Shown here in pieces: positions 14,111-24,749 of a stretch of 64,000 nt of DNA. The position numbers and the translations under genes are program-made. The notes beneath the pieces are model-generated. The model worked only from the letters and a program-made list of their open reading frames with translations. It did not search any database and had not been told where the DNA came from. Each line of letters opens with the position of its first letter. Position 1 is the first letter of the stretch. The stretch is from Siphonodentalium dalli (lineage: Eukaryota; Mollusca; Scaphopoda; Gadilida; Siphonodentaliidae). The DNA lies in contig CP136063.1 in NCBI GenBank assembly GCA_032622095.1, positions 41,018,106 to 41,082,105 of the forward strand, read 5' to 3'.

Positions 14111-14910
14111 GATAGTTAAAGAGCGTTCCTATCGCATTGTAGTTGATAAAGAGCGTATATGCCTAATGTCATTCTTACGTCTGGGTCTCGGCGTGTGCAT
14201 GTAAGACTGTATGCAGACATGAGCGTGTTGTATGACGACATTCCCAACACCTAGCAGGGACAAATATCTATTAGCCAACTTCAAGGCGAGTTTTGCGACG
14301 TATTAATTCAAATGCTTTCGATCAAACAATATTATCTGTCGCACTCATATTTCGTCATCTGTACGAATCCACTGCAATCGACCTATTTTTAGAACGCAGC
14401 ACATGTCGCGTTGACGTTGGTGATGGGGTACACGGCGTGATTAATTTAAATATGTCATGTTGGTAACAATATCTAGCCGAGAATTCCTCAGACATACAGA
14501 CGAATGCGACCAGCAAATTTCAAAATTGGTCACTTGACCTCCCCATGAATATCTTCTTTGAAATGCCAGGGAACGTGTGCCCATTATCGGGCCATTGTGT
14601 CTGTCGCGGTCGCGAGGTAAATACACGTGGTTGTGAATTACGTCACGCCACGTGGGTCCAGGCGGAAGTTAACATGACCCTTCCAATGCCGCGTACGTTA
14701 GTGATACCGGAGTTATAGCGAGCCCGTGTCAATTAGAATAAAAAACATAAATTAAATTAAAAAAACATTTGTTTCTGACCAACCCTGCGAGCACGGATGG
14801 CGCGCTTTGTTTTTACAGTAGGTATATACCGAAATCATCCCAGATAATCACGAATATAGCATCAGATTTCTCCCCAGATATACCGTTATAAAGCTACTGG
14901 AATCTGCCAA
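14111..14910. other. Unannotated
   Basis: No gene was recognised. About 70 bases near 14830-14905 (ATCAGATTTCTCCCCAGATA) recur inverted at 33210-33280, so part of it is a dispersed repeat. Confidence 0.4.
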
Positions 14911-15474
14911 TCTCATATATATTTTGAAGACCTGTTTGTTTGTCTGTCTGTCTGTATGTTTGTCTGTCATTTATACAAATCTACGATTCTCGACCGATCG
15001 GGACGAAACTTGGTACGTGTGTGTAGTTTGACCAGGCGGTGGACGTTGTCGTATTGGCGAGCCCGTGCGGCGCCCGCTTCGCGCATGCGCAGACGAGATC
15101 TCGGAAACGGGTGGAGCTATCGACTTGAAATTTGCTATGTGAATGTATCTTGCCCCGGATACGAATTTGATCGGGTCGCCGAGCCCGTGCGACGCCAGCT
15201 TCGCGCATGCGCAGACCAGATCTCGGAAACGGGTGGAGCAATCGACTTGAAATTTGGTATGTGAATGTATCTTGACCCGGATACGAATTTTATCGGGTCG
15301 CCGAGCCCGTGCGATGCCAGCTTCGCGCATGCGCAGACCAGATCTCGGAAACGGGTAGAGCTATCGACCTGAAATTTGGTTTTTGAATAGCCCGGACAAC
15401 GTCGGGCTGGATAGAGCTATCGACTTGAAATTTGGTTTTTGAATAGCCCGAACAACGTCGGGCTCATCGGCTAG
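14911..15474 (+). mobile_element. Helitron-like element H3
   Basis: It has the same TCTCATATATATTTTGAAGA start after an A and the same hairpin plus CTAG end as H1, with three ~121-bp internal units. It is the third copy of one family within 2.5 kb. Confidence 0.72.
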
Positions 15475-15887
15475 TCTACTATATAATTTGAGACTATGTG
15501 TGTGTATATATGTGGGTACTTCATAGAATCGAAAACGCGTGTAGGAACGGGCATCCCCACGGCAATGTCGTGCTACCTACGGGAAGTGTCATATTCCAGG
15601 GAATGCCGATTGAGCTCAAACTTGCTACTTACGGGAAGTGTCATATATATGTGTGTGGCCTTTATAGACTCGAACCGATTGAGCTCAAACTTGCTAAATA
15701 CGGGAAGTGTCATGGACGGGTTCATTGAAAAAAAAAATCGGGTAAAATTGAAAAACAAAATTAAAAAGGCACAATTAACTCGTTGAAAAACCAAAAAAAA
15801 TCGATTTAAAAAGGCACAATTAACTCATTGAAAAACTAAAATATTAACTCATTGAAAAACAAAAAATTAAATTAATTAAAAAATGAT
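15475..15887 (+). mobile_element. Helitron-like type 2 element, 5' part
   Basis: It starts TCTACTATATAATTTGAGAC directly after the CTAG of H3. Inside, GAGCTCAAACTTGCTA and ACGGGAAGTGTCAT recur at a spacing of ~60 bases, then sequence becomes A/T-rich with repeated GGCACAATTAACTC. A T1 copy follows; a matching 3' hairpin (GCCGCCAGTGGCGGG) appears at about 16446-16461, so the element probably continues beyond the T1. Confidence 0.5.
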
Positions 15888-16415
15888 TTAAAGGTGGATT
15901 ATCTCTTTGTAAACATGTATTATATAGTTACCGGGGTATAAAATATTAGATTTGAATCGAAGACTCCTGTCCGGAAATGCTTCTATCGATTAATATTAAT
16001 TTTATTTCGAATATTTTCTGGTCTAAAAAGGTGTGTTTGTTCAGCTAACGAACAATATTGGTTACTGTTAACAGAGACCAGAAATTATATTGTGCAATTT
16101 TGTCACAAATAAACGTTAATTATACTCATTATCGCTTATATCTGTGGAACAAAACAATACAAACAACCAATCTGTGACATTTGACATTCGATGCGTAGCC
16201 GTAGGAACAGCACAGTGCTCTATATCGCAATACGGTCTCATCCGAATGGTCGGTTCTAAAAATAGTAACATAAATGGGCCCGATTTAATATTCGAAATAA
16301 AATCAATATTAATTGATAGAAGCTTTTCCGGACATAGGTCTTCAGTTCATATCTATTATTTTATACCCACGCAACTATTTAAAATTTGTTATTTAAAGAG
16401 ATAATCCATCTTTAA
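15888..16415 (+). mobile_element. T1 element, full length
   Basis: The 528-bp copy is flanked by TTAA, with an intact family open frame at 16144-16404 (GTG at the first position). It sits in the A/T-rich interior of a Helitron-like element. Confidence 0.93.
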
Positions 16416-17732
16416 AACTTAAAAATTGTCATGTTTCTGACTATTGCCGCCAGTGGCGGGCTAACCTCTTTTGTTATCTTAAATTGTTATCTACTATATA
16501 TTTTGAGAACTCCTTATATGTGTGTGTGTGTATGTGGGTACTTCATAGAATCGAAAACGGCTGGTCGGATCGAGCTCCAATTTCGTATATAAGGGTAAAA
16601 ACCCACAGGGATCGTCGACGTCGCGTTTTGGATAAGCTCTGAGCACTCATTCTCCACTCCCAATCATCAAAATCACCGCAAACGGCACTCCGGGGGTTAA
16701 GGCATCAACGATCTTTATATTGACCATATTTGGAGTTGTTAACCGACCAATGCTCTTTATTGCCATCGACGTTGCTAAACGGTTACCCATGCGTACGAAA
16801 CTACGGATGCAAAATGCGAAATGCATTTATCTCGATTAAAAAGGCAGAATTAACGATTTGGAAAACAATAAATGCGTGTTGTGTGATTCTTATGTCTCTC
16901 GTTCCTAGGAACGGGGGAGATTTTCATCGGGTCAGTTTTTTCCGCCCGATGTACCTTATACCTCTTTTAGGGACGGGTACCATAATTTCTCTTGATTAAA
17001 AGGCAGAATTAACTGATTGAAAAACAAAAAAATGCGTGTTGTGTGATTCTTATGTCTGTCGTTCCTATGAACGGGGGGGGGATTTCATCAGGTCAGTTTT
17101 TCCGCCCGAAAATTCAATTAAAAATTTAATTAAATTTTTTTTTAAACAATTAAATTCAAAAAAATAAATTAAATGTCATGTTTCTGACCAACCACGCAAG
17201 TGGCGGGCTAACCGCCCGAAAATTCAATTAAAAAAATTAATTTAAAAAATTTAAAATTAAAAAACAAAAACAATTAAATTAAAAAAAAAAATTAACGGGG
17301 GAAATTTTCATCGGGTCAGTTTTTTCCGCCCGACGTACCTTAAATCATACCTCTTTTAGGGACAGGTACCATAATTTCTCTTGATTAAAAGGCAGAATTA
17401 ACTCATTCAAAAACAAAAAATGCGTGTTGTGTGATTCTGATGTCTGTCGTTCCTAGGAAGGGGGGGATTTCATAGGGTCAGTTTTTCCGCCCGAAAAAGG
17501 CAGAATTAAAGGTGGATTATCTCTTTGTAAACATGTATCATATAGTTACAGGGGTATAAAATATTAGATTCCTGTCGGGAAATGCTTCTATCGATTAATA
17601 TTAATTTTATTTCGAATATTTTCTGGTCTAAAAAGGTGTGTGTTCAGCTAACGAACAATAGTGGTTACTGTTAACAGAGACCAGAAATTTTATTGTACTG
17701 ATTATCGCTTAGATCTGTGGAACAAAACAATA

Positions 17733-18596
17733 CATTCTCACTAAAAATTGCCTCTAAAATCCGGAACCTCCAAATTCCGGATATCGGACGCGTATGTCAG
17801 TCCATAATTAAGCGAACACTGTGATTATTAGCTCTGAATACCGGACGAGATCGGATGAGATCTCGTATCTGCCGATACGAGATCGGCCGAGACGAGCCGA
17901 GAGTATAGCGATTACGTACTCCAGTATAAGCGGACCATTTAATTAGCGTTCTTTTGTTCGGCGTATGCTTTGAACTGGATTGTAACAACAGGAGTCTGAT
18001 GAGATATCTACGCTCACAGATAGAGAATTAGAGCACTGACATATTGTTTTTGCAACAGCTATTACATCCAGTTAATTGGACTCTGTTTTTACAACCATTG
18101 TCAAAACAATAAATTGCTATAATTGCCCGATGTTGACGTATTGTCAGCATAACAGTTTGAATCTTTCACAATGACTGAGCCTTCACGAAACAGAGTTAAC
18201 ACTAGACCAGAAAGTCAAAGTTATTAAAGATCTCAGCTCAACGCCTAAGCCGACATGCAAAGAACAGAGTGTTAAATATGGCATCGGCAAATCAACGATC
18301 AGCGACATCGGCAAGAATCGAGACAGTTTCTTTCTAAAGTCGGACTAGTTGCACAAATCATGTTCTATATATGTTTTATATAATTTGTTATGTTTGTGTT
18401 TTACATGTACCGGTATTTCGTTCTCGTAATTATTCAATAAATTCTCATTAATCAATAATACAATCTTGGTCATTCTTGGTATTAAACGCCGGCAATATAT
18501 CACCGACGGTGACGCGATTTTCTATAAACCGGACACCTCTCTAAACCGGATGGAAGGGCCGGTCCGAAGGGTGTTCGGTTTAGAGAGGTTTCACTG
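17733..18596 (+). mobile_element. pogo/Tigger-type DNA transposon relic
   Basis: The insertion is bounded by TA on both sides (17731-17732 and 18597-18598), the target of Tc1/mariner/pogo elements. Its right end, read inward on the minus strand, is CAGTGAAACCTCTCTAAACC, the typical pogo/Tigger terminus; the left end (CTAAAAATTGCCTCTAAAATCCGGA) is a diverged version. It keeps a short piece of transposase (18187-18348) and is otherwise deleted. Confidence 0.85.
18187..18348 (+). pseudogene. Pogo transposase N-terminal HTH remnant
   Basis: In the frame beginning at 18187 the translation reads ELTLDQKVKVIKDL, then KEQSVKYGIGKSTISDI, then KNRDSF, ending in TAG at 18346. This is the CENP-B/psq-type helix-turn-helix that binds transposon ends in the pogo family. 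The nearest upstream ATG (18171) is one frame away, so the remnant is broken; the DDE catalytic domain is absent. Confidence 0.85.
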
Positions 18597-18839
18597 TACA
18601 AACAATCAATCTGGGACCTTTGATTTTTGGAGCGTAGCCATAGGAACAGCCCAGTGCTCTATATCGCAATATGGTATCATCCGAATGGTCTGTTCTAAAA
18701 ATAGCAACATAAACGGTCCTGATTTAATATTCGAAATAAAATCAATATTAATTGATAGAAGCTTTTCCAGACAGGGGTCTTCAGTTCATATCTATTATTT
18801 TATACCCACGGAACTATAATCCATCTTTAACTGATTGAA

Positions 18840-18985
18840 AAAAAAATATATATAAAAATTAAAAATAAAAAAAAAATTAAATTAAAAAAAAAAATTAATT
18901 TTTTTTTTTTTTAAATATTATAAATTTAAACTATTAAAAAATTGAAAAACAATTAAATAAAAACAAAATATTTTTTTTAATGTCA
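18840..18985. repeat. A/T-rich low-complexity tract
   Basis: Runs of A, T and AATTAAA fill this interval inside the Helitron-like element; no gene content. Confidence 0.8.
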
Positions 18986-19039
18986 TGTTTCTGACGAACG
19001 CCGCCAGTGGCGGGCTAACCTGCTAGTATTATATATTTT

Positions 19040-19246
19040 GAGATGTACACGAATGATTTGTCACAAGTATCGCACTGATATGGACGATCGCCGGTGTGGA
19101 TGATCACGGGTGTGTGTTTTCTTATGATCAGTGACTTGAGATGCAGTAGTAAATGATTTCTCACACGCATCGCACTGATACGGGCGATCGCTGGTGGAGA
19201 ATCGATTAAGTTTCGTTATGGTACTTGTCTCGGAGATTGATTTCTC
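19040..19246 (-). pseudogene. 3' finger remnants beyond array C
   Basis: Two eroded fingers are legible on the minus strand, including YQCDACEKSFTT and a linker [10 protein letters not shown]. They follow the nonsense codon that ends array C and abut the end of the Helitron-like element at 19026. Confidence 0.65.
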
Positions 19247-20875
19247 TCATATATCGCACTGATACGGACGCTCTCCAGAATGGACTCTCTTATGTCTCAT
19301 TAGGCTACTCTTCTGGGTGAAAGATTTCTCACATGTATCGCACTGATACGGACGCTCTCCAGAATGGACTCTCTTATGTTGCATTAGGTTACTCGCCCGG
19401 GTGAATGATTTCTCACATATATCGCACTGATATGGAAGCTTTCCAGAATGGACTCTCTTATGTTTCATTAGGCTACTCTTCTGGGTGAAAGATTTCTCAC
19501 ATATATCGCACTGATACGGACGCTCTCCAGAATGGATACTCTTATGTCTCATTAGGTCACTCATCCGGAGAAATGATTTCTCACATATATCACACTGATA
19601 CGAACGCTCTCCAGAATGGACTCTCTTATGTTTCATTAGGCTACTCTTCTGGGTGAAAGATTTCTCACATATATCGCACTGATACGGATCTCCAAAATGG
19701 ATTCTCTTACGCACAGTTAGATCACTCGTACGGGTGAATGATTTCTGACATATATCGCACTGATACGGACGCTCTCCATAATGGACTCTCTTGTGTCTCA
19801 TTAGGTCACTCATCCGGGTAAATGATTTCTCACACATATCGCATTGATACAGACGCTCTGCAGAATGGATTCTCATATGTCTCATGTGGCTACCCTTCTC
19901 GGTGAATGATTTCTCACATATATCGCACTGATATGGACGCTCTCCATAATGGAGTCTCTTATGCGCCGTTAGGTAACTCGTCTGGGTGAATGATTTTTCA
20001 CATATATCACATTGATATGGACAATCTCCAGAATGGACTCTCTTATGTTGCATTAGGCTACTCGTCTGTGTGAATGATTTCTCACATATATCGCACTGAT
20101 ACGGACGATCTCCAAAATAGACTCTCGTATGATTTATTAGGTGACTCTTCTGGGTGAATGATTTCTGACATATATCGCACTGATACGGACTCTCTCCATA
20201 ATGGACTCTCTTGTGTCTCATTAGGTCACTCATCCGGGTAAATGATTTCTCACACATATCGCATTGATACAGACGCTCTGCAGAATGGATTCTCATATGT
20301 CTCATTTGGCTACCCTTCTCGGTGAATGATTTCTCACATATATCGCACTGATATGGACGCTCTCCATAATGGAGTCTCTTATGCGCCGTTAGGTAACTCG
20401 TCTGGGTGAATGATTTTTCACATATATCACATTGATATGGACAATCTCCAGAATGGACTCTCTTATGTTGCATTAGGCTACTCGTCTGTGTGAATGATTT
20501 CTCACATATATCGCACTGATACGGACGATCTCCAAAATAGACTCTCGTATGATTTATTAGGTGACTCTTCTGGGTGAATGATTTATCACATATATCGCAC
20601 TGATACGGACGATCTCCAGAATGGACTCTCTTATGTCTCAATAGGTCACTCGCCCGGGTGAATGATTTCTCACATATATCGCATTGGTATGGACGCTCTC
20701 CCGTATGGATTTTCGCATGTGTTATCAGATAACTTCTATTGATGAATGATTTTTCACACACATCACACTGATCACACAGGCGATCTCCTGTGCGGATTCT
20801 CGTAGGCCTATGTGACCTATGTGCTTGCATGTCACTGTCAGTGGACTGCACTCTGCGTGTGCGTTCCTCATACAT
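19247..20875 (-). CDS. C2H2 zinc-finger array C, 18 fingers
   Basis: The frame from the ATG at 20875 (VMYEER context) encodes about 542 residues: a ~36-residue leader including QSTDSDMQ, then 18 C2H2 fingers of the form [10 protein letters not shown]....L..HKRVHSGERP. It is expected to be a nuclear DNA-binding protein; no effector domain is visible. Fingers 3-7 and 8-12 are a 420-bp tandem duplication with only two base differences that I could see. Fingers 3 and 8 have tyrosine (TRVYFG) and finger 13 arginine (VRKRIHF) at a zinc histidine. The frame ends in TGA where the next finger would have TGT (cysteine). The leader and upstream sequence match array D, so the start is shared by two paralogues and is probably real. 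Confidence 0.82.
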   Translation of the reverse strand: MYEERTRRVQSTDSDMQAHRSHRPTRIRTGDRLCDQCDVCEKSFINRSYLITHAKIHTGERPYQCDICEKSFTRASDLLRHKRVHSGDRPYQCDICDKSFTQKSHLINHTRVYFGDRPYQCDICEKSFTQTSSLMQHKRVHSGDCPYQCDICEKSFTQTSYLTAHKRLHYGERPYQCDICEKSFTEKGSQMRHMRIHSAERLYQCDMCEKSFTRMSDLMRHKRVHYGESPYQCDICQKSFTQKSHLINHTRVYFGDRPYQCDICEKSFTQTSSLMQHKRVHSGDCPYQCDICEKSFTQTSYLTAHKRLHYGERPYQCDICEKSFTEKGSHMRHMRIHSAERLYQCDMCEKSFTRMSDLMRHKRVHYGERPYQCDICQKSFTRTSDLTVRKRIHFGDPYQCDICEKSFTQKSSLMKHKRVHSGERSYQCDICEKSFLRMSDLMRHKSIHSGERPYQCDICEKSFTQKSSLMKHKRVHSGKLPYQCDICEKSFTRASNLMQHKRVHSGERPYQCDTCEKSFTQKSSLMRHKRVHSGERPYQCDI

Positions 20876-20884
20876 CACACCCAA

Positions 20885-21708
20885 GTGGACGGTCGGGTTT
20901 TAAGATTTCCCCAAATTCCGAATAATTCCCCGCTTATATCGGACTCGTATGGGGCGGATTATCTCATGTGCAATTATTGATTTGTACTGACGAAGAATTG
21001 GATTCACGGCCCGTTAATAGTGTTATCCAAATTGTCCTCTTCACCTGTTCACCACAAACGTGACAAAGCCACGGATAGTCAGTAGCAATAGGCAACCCCG
21101 AACAAGAACGATAACTCGCGTATTTCCGGAAGTAGGTAAATGATGACATCACAGGAAATCTCCAGAGTCTCGTGACTGAGGGTAATTGTAAACACCTCTA
21201 TTTTAAGCAATTACGTGAAATTTTCCAATAAAAATAGCACAATTCGGCAGCGGATAGAATATCCTTTGTTTATCAAACTGAAAACCCGCGTAAATATTTA
21301 TGTAAAGATTTTTGTTGAAATTGTGAAAATTACCCCGAATTTGAAAGTTCTGACCACCTCGATGAAACTTGATAACAATTCATTTCTCACTGGTAGGTTA
21401 AAAAGTAAAAAATTAGCAATAAAATGCCGTATTTCGATCGTAGCGAGAGTTAACGTTTCAAAGGGAACAAAAATTATTTGCCAGGAGAGATCACTCTATT
21501 GGTAGTATTACCAGCTAATGTAGTCACATGATTAAAACATGGCGGCCCCGTGAACATATCAATGATCGCACGTAAACAAATGTATTTGAAGTGAATAGTA
21601 ATGTATTCTGCTGACCATTTTGTCTTTATTTGAATGAAATTGGTTGATTGAGAAGATCTGATTTATCTAAGCCACTTTATTGTGTATTATGCCATAATTA
21701 ATGATATT
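20885..21708. other. 5' flank of array C
   Basis: The first ~70 bases (GGTTTTAAGATTTCCCCAAA) match 27765-27835 upstream of array D. AAACATGGCGGCC at about 21535 resembles a YY1-type site but this is not evidence of a promoter. No other gene was recognised. Confidence 0.5.
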
Positions 21709-22236
21709 TTAAAGGTGGATTATCTCTTTGTAAACATGTTTTATATAGTTACCGGGGTATAAAATATTAGATCTGAATCAAAGACTATTGTCCAGAAATG
21801 CTTCTATCGATTAATTTTAATTTTATTTCGAATATTTTCTAGTCTAAAAAGGTGTAGCTGTTTAACTAACGAACAATAGTGGTTACTGTTAACAGAGACC
21901 AGAAATTTTATTGTACAATTTTGTCACAAATAAACGTTAATTATACTTATTATCGGTTTTAACTATGGAACAAAACAATAAAAACAATCAATCTGGGACA
22001 TTTGACTTTCGGTGCGTAGCCGTAGGAACAGCCCAGTGCTCTATATCGCAACACGGTCTCATCCGAATGGTCGGTTCTAAAAATAGTAACATAAACGGGC
22101 CCGATTTAATATTCGAAATAAAATCAATATTAATTGATAGAAGCTTTTCCGGACATAGGTCTTCAGTTCATATCTATTATTTTATACCCACGCAACTATT
22201 TAAAATTTGTTATTTAAAGAGATAATCCATCTTTAA
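21709..22236 (+). mobile_element. T1 element, full length, ATG-bearing copy
   Basis: The 528-bp copy has TTAA ends. The family open frame at 21965-22225 starts with a true ATG (ACTATGGAACAA); nearly all other intact copies have CTGTGGAACAA. It is also more diverged (NKNNQSGTFDF), so it may represent an older state. Confidence 0.93.
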
Positions 22237-22708
22237 CTTGAAATTTAACTTGTTTAAAATAAAAATTCAGTCAACAATTGAATTAGGCCTACATGTATGA
22301 CATACGATACACGTGATGTAATACATGAATGTATCACCCCCCCCCCCCCCCTTCGGTATGCGGGATTCAGGGTGTTTTGAAGCCGTACGCAGGATTCATA
22401 CCCCGAGTTGACTGGTATTCGGGTTGAAGCAAAACATCTTGGACACATGTTTGAATGGGGCCGTGACTACCCGCCCCTGAGACAACCCGCCCCTTTCACT
22501 CAAGACAACCCACCCCCTGACAACCCGCCCCCTAAAATCACTTAGCGGTGATTAGTGGCTAATTAGGACGTGTGACGGGATTATGAGATGTGTGTATAAC
22601 GAAACTGGCCGGGTTGTCCTTTATAGGTTTTTATTTGATGCAACAACACGGACAACAAAAAACGGATTGAAGTATATAGGCTAATATAAATATGAACGTG
22701 AACGAAGA
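22237..22708. other. Unannotated
   Basis: A run of C lies at about 22337-22350, followed by repeats of ACAACCCGCCCC at 22460-22535. No gene was recognised. Confidence 0.5.
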
Positions 22709-23233
22709 TTATAGGTGGATTATCTCTTTGTAAACATGTATTATATAGTTACCGGGGTATAAAATATTAGATTTGAATCGAAGACTCCTGTCCGGAAATG
22801 CTTCTATCGATTAATATTAATTTTATTTCGAATATTTTCTGGTCTAAAAAGGTATGTTTGTTCAGCTAACGAACAATAGTGGTTACTGTTAACAGAGACC
22901 AGAAATTATATTGTGCAATTTTGTCACAAATAAACGTTAATTATACTCATCGCTTATATCTGTGGAACAAAACAATACAAACAACCAATCTGTGATATTT
23001 GACATTCGATGCGTAGCCGTAGGAACAGCACAGTGCTCTATATCGCAATACGGTCTCATCCGAATGGTCGGTTCTAAAAATAGTAACATAAATGGGCCCG
23101 ATTTAATATTCGAAATAAAATCAATATTAATTGATAGAAGCTTTTCCGGACATAGGTCTTCAGTTCATATCTATTATTTTATACCCACGCAACTATTTAA
23201 AATTTGTTATTTAAAGAGATAATCCATCTTTAA
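22709..23233 (+). mobile_element. T1 element, full length, half of an inverted pair
   Basis: The 525-bp copy has TTAT on the left (mutated TTAA) and TTAA on the right. The family open frame is at 22962-23222. Confidence 0.92.
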
Positions 23234-23263
23234 AATGTGTTATTTAAAGAGATAATCCATTCT
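23234..23263 (+). mobile_element. T1 right-end scrap between paired copies
   Basis: GTGTTATTTAAAGAGATAAT followed by CCATTCT is a third, partial T1 right end between the two facing copies. Confidence 0.75.
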
Positions 23264-23791
23264 TTAAAGATGGATTATCTCTCTAAATAACAAATTTTAA
23301 ATAGTTGCGTGGGTATAAAATAATAGATATGAACTGAAGACCTATGTCCGGAAAAGCTTCTATCAATTAATATTGATTTTATTTCGAATATTAAATCGGG
23401 CCCATTTATGTTACTATTTTTAGAACCGACCATTCGGATGAGACCGTATTGCGATATAGAGCACTGGGCTGTTCCTGCGGCTACGCAACGAATGTCAAAT
23501 GTCACAGATTGGTTGTTTGGACTGTTTTGTTCCACAGATATAAGCGATAATGAGTATAATTAACGTTTATTTGTGACAAAATTGCACAATATAATTTCTG
23601 GTCTCTGTTAACAGTAACCACTATTGTTCGTTAGCTGAACAAACACACCTTTTTAGACCAGAAAATATTCGAAATAAAATTAATATTAATCGATAGAAGC
23701 ATTTCCGGACAGGAGTCTTCGATTCAAATCTAATATTTTATACCCCGGTAACTATATAATACATGTTTACAAAGAGATAATCCACCTTTAA
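23264..23791 (-). mobile_element. T1 element, full length, second half of inverted pair
   Basis: The 528-bp minus-strand copy faces the preceding one, right end to right end. The open frame is at 23275-23535. Confidence 0.93.
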
Positions 23792-24413
23792 CCAGTTATT
23801 TCAAAACATACTTTATCATGTTGCACTGTTTACATAAAACAATGCCTCCAAACAGTAATTGAGATATAGTTTTGGCATACGCTTGAAAATAGTTTGGCTC
23901 ATGAACTTTGTGAAGGTTGACTCATATTGTGTCCATTTTCCAAGAATTAATTGACAAAAAATAAAATATCAGCTCTCATATCGATACACCAATGGCTGAC
24001 AATGGAACCTACATATGTATATACCAAAAGTTTTTTATAGTATATTGTCAACATACTTGAAAAAAAATAAAAGAAAAATAATTCATCTTTTTGATCGGGG
24101 TATACTTGGATTTTGATCAAAATTTTCTATTTTTATGAAGGAAAAGTTCTATTTCTGCATTGATTATGTAGATTGATCATTCCCGATGAGAACAACATGT
24201 GTTTGCCGTTATGCTGTGTTGTCACAATTTTGCCATTCCTCAAAAACTGCGAATTGTCGACCCCCTGACCCCCTTCCAATTATTTGAGAAAAACGTCATT
24301 TTTTTCAAACACTGCCATCCTACTGACTTTGTTTCATATTCCTAACACCCTAAAGCTGCTGTAACTGCATCTGGATATCTGGAAAATGGTTTTGAAAAAA
24401 ATCGATGCCTATT
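23792..24413. other. Unannotated
   Basis: No gene, repeat or RNA was recognised. Confidence 0.4.
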
Positions 24414-24749
24414 GCTACTAACTTAGTCGGCGAGGCGTTAAAGGAGATAATGGACACCCTTGCAGATCGACAAAGGAAGGTCTACTTTGCTCCCAATGTC
24501 AGCATACATAAAAAAAACACTTCGTTGCAGCCCCCCAAGATAATTGTCGACAAGAAATACCGATTTCCTTTGTTCCTAAAAGATTGATAACGATAACATT
24601 TCAAAATCTGGTTCTATAGAATGGATACGGCTATTGTGCGATAGTATGGTGAGAAACAGATTGTTCGATTATTGCACACGCACTCAGCGAATTTCATACC
24701 GATCTGAAAGTAAGAAAAACGTGTTCGATGCAGCTGTTCCGTGTGTATT
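24414..24749 (+). repeat. Orphan copy of the array D upstream region
   Basis: It matches 27874-28200 along its length (GACAAAGGAAGGTCTACTTT, TTTCAAAATCTGGTTCT, GAAAGTAAGAAAAACGTGTT) at roughly 80-85 percent by eye. A 60-codon frame (24405-24587) is not kept in the partner, so it is probably not coding. Confidence 0.75.

Larger units (their letters stand above)
17506..18830 (+). mobile_element. T1 element split by a pogo-like insertion
   Basis: The left part runs 17506-17732 (with a ~17-base deletion after ATATTAGATT) and the right part 18597-18830. Joining the two restores the family order around AACAATA / ACAAACAATC. TTAA is present at both outer ends. Confidence 0.88.
16490..19026 (+). mobile_element. 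Helitron-like type 2 element containing T1 and pogo
   Basis: It begins A|TCTACTATATATTTTGAGAA and ends with hairpin CCGCCAGTGGCGG, then GCTAACCTG and CTAG|T. The interior holds three diverged repeats of GAATTAACTGATTGAAAAAC / GCGTGTTGTGTGATTCTTAT / TCAGTTTTTTCCGCCCG and long A/T-rich stretches. A T1 copy (17506-18830), itself split by a pogo relic, lies inside. No helicase gene is present. Confidence 0.6.

Noticed and set aside
13018-15330. Short frames in the Helitron-like elements (RRRDLGNGWSYRLEI type)
   Set aside because: They are read from the ~121-bp tandem units, present in several frames on both strands, with no start or conserved domain.
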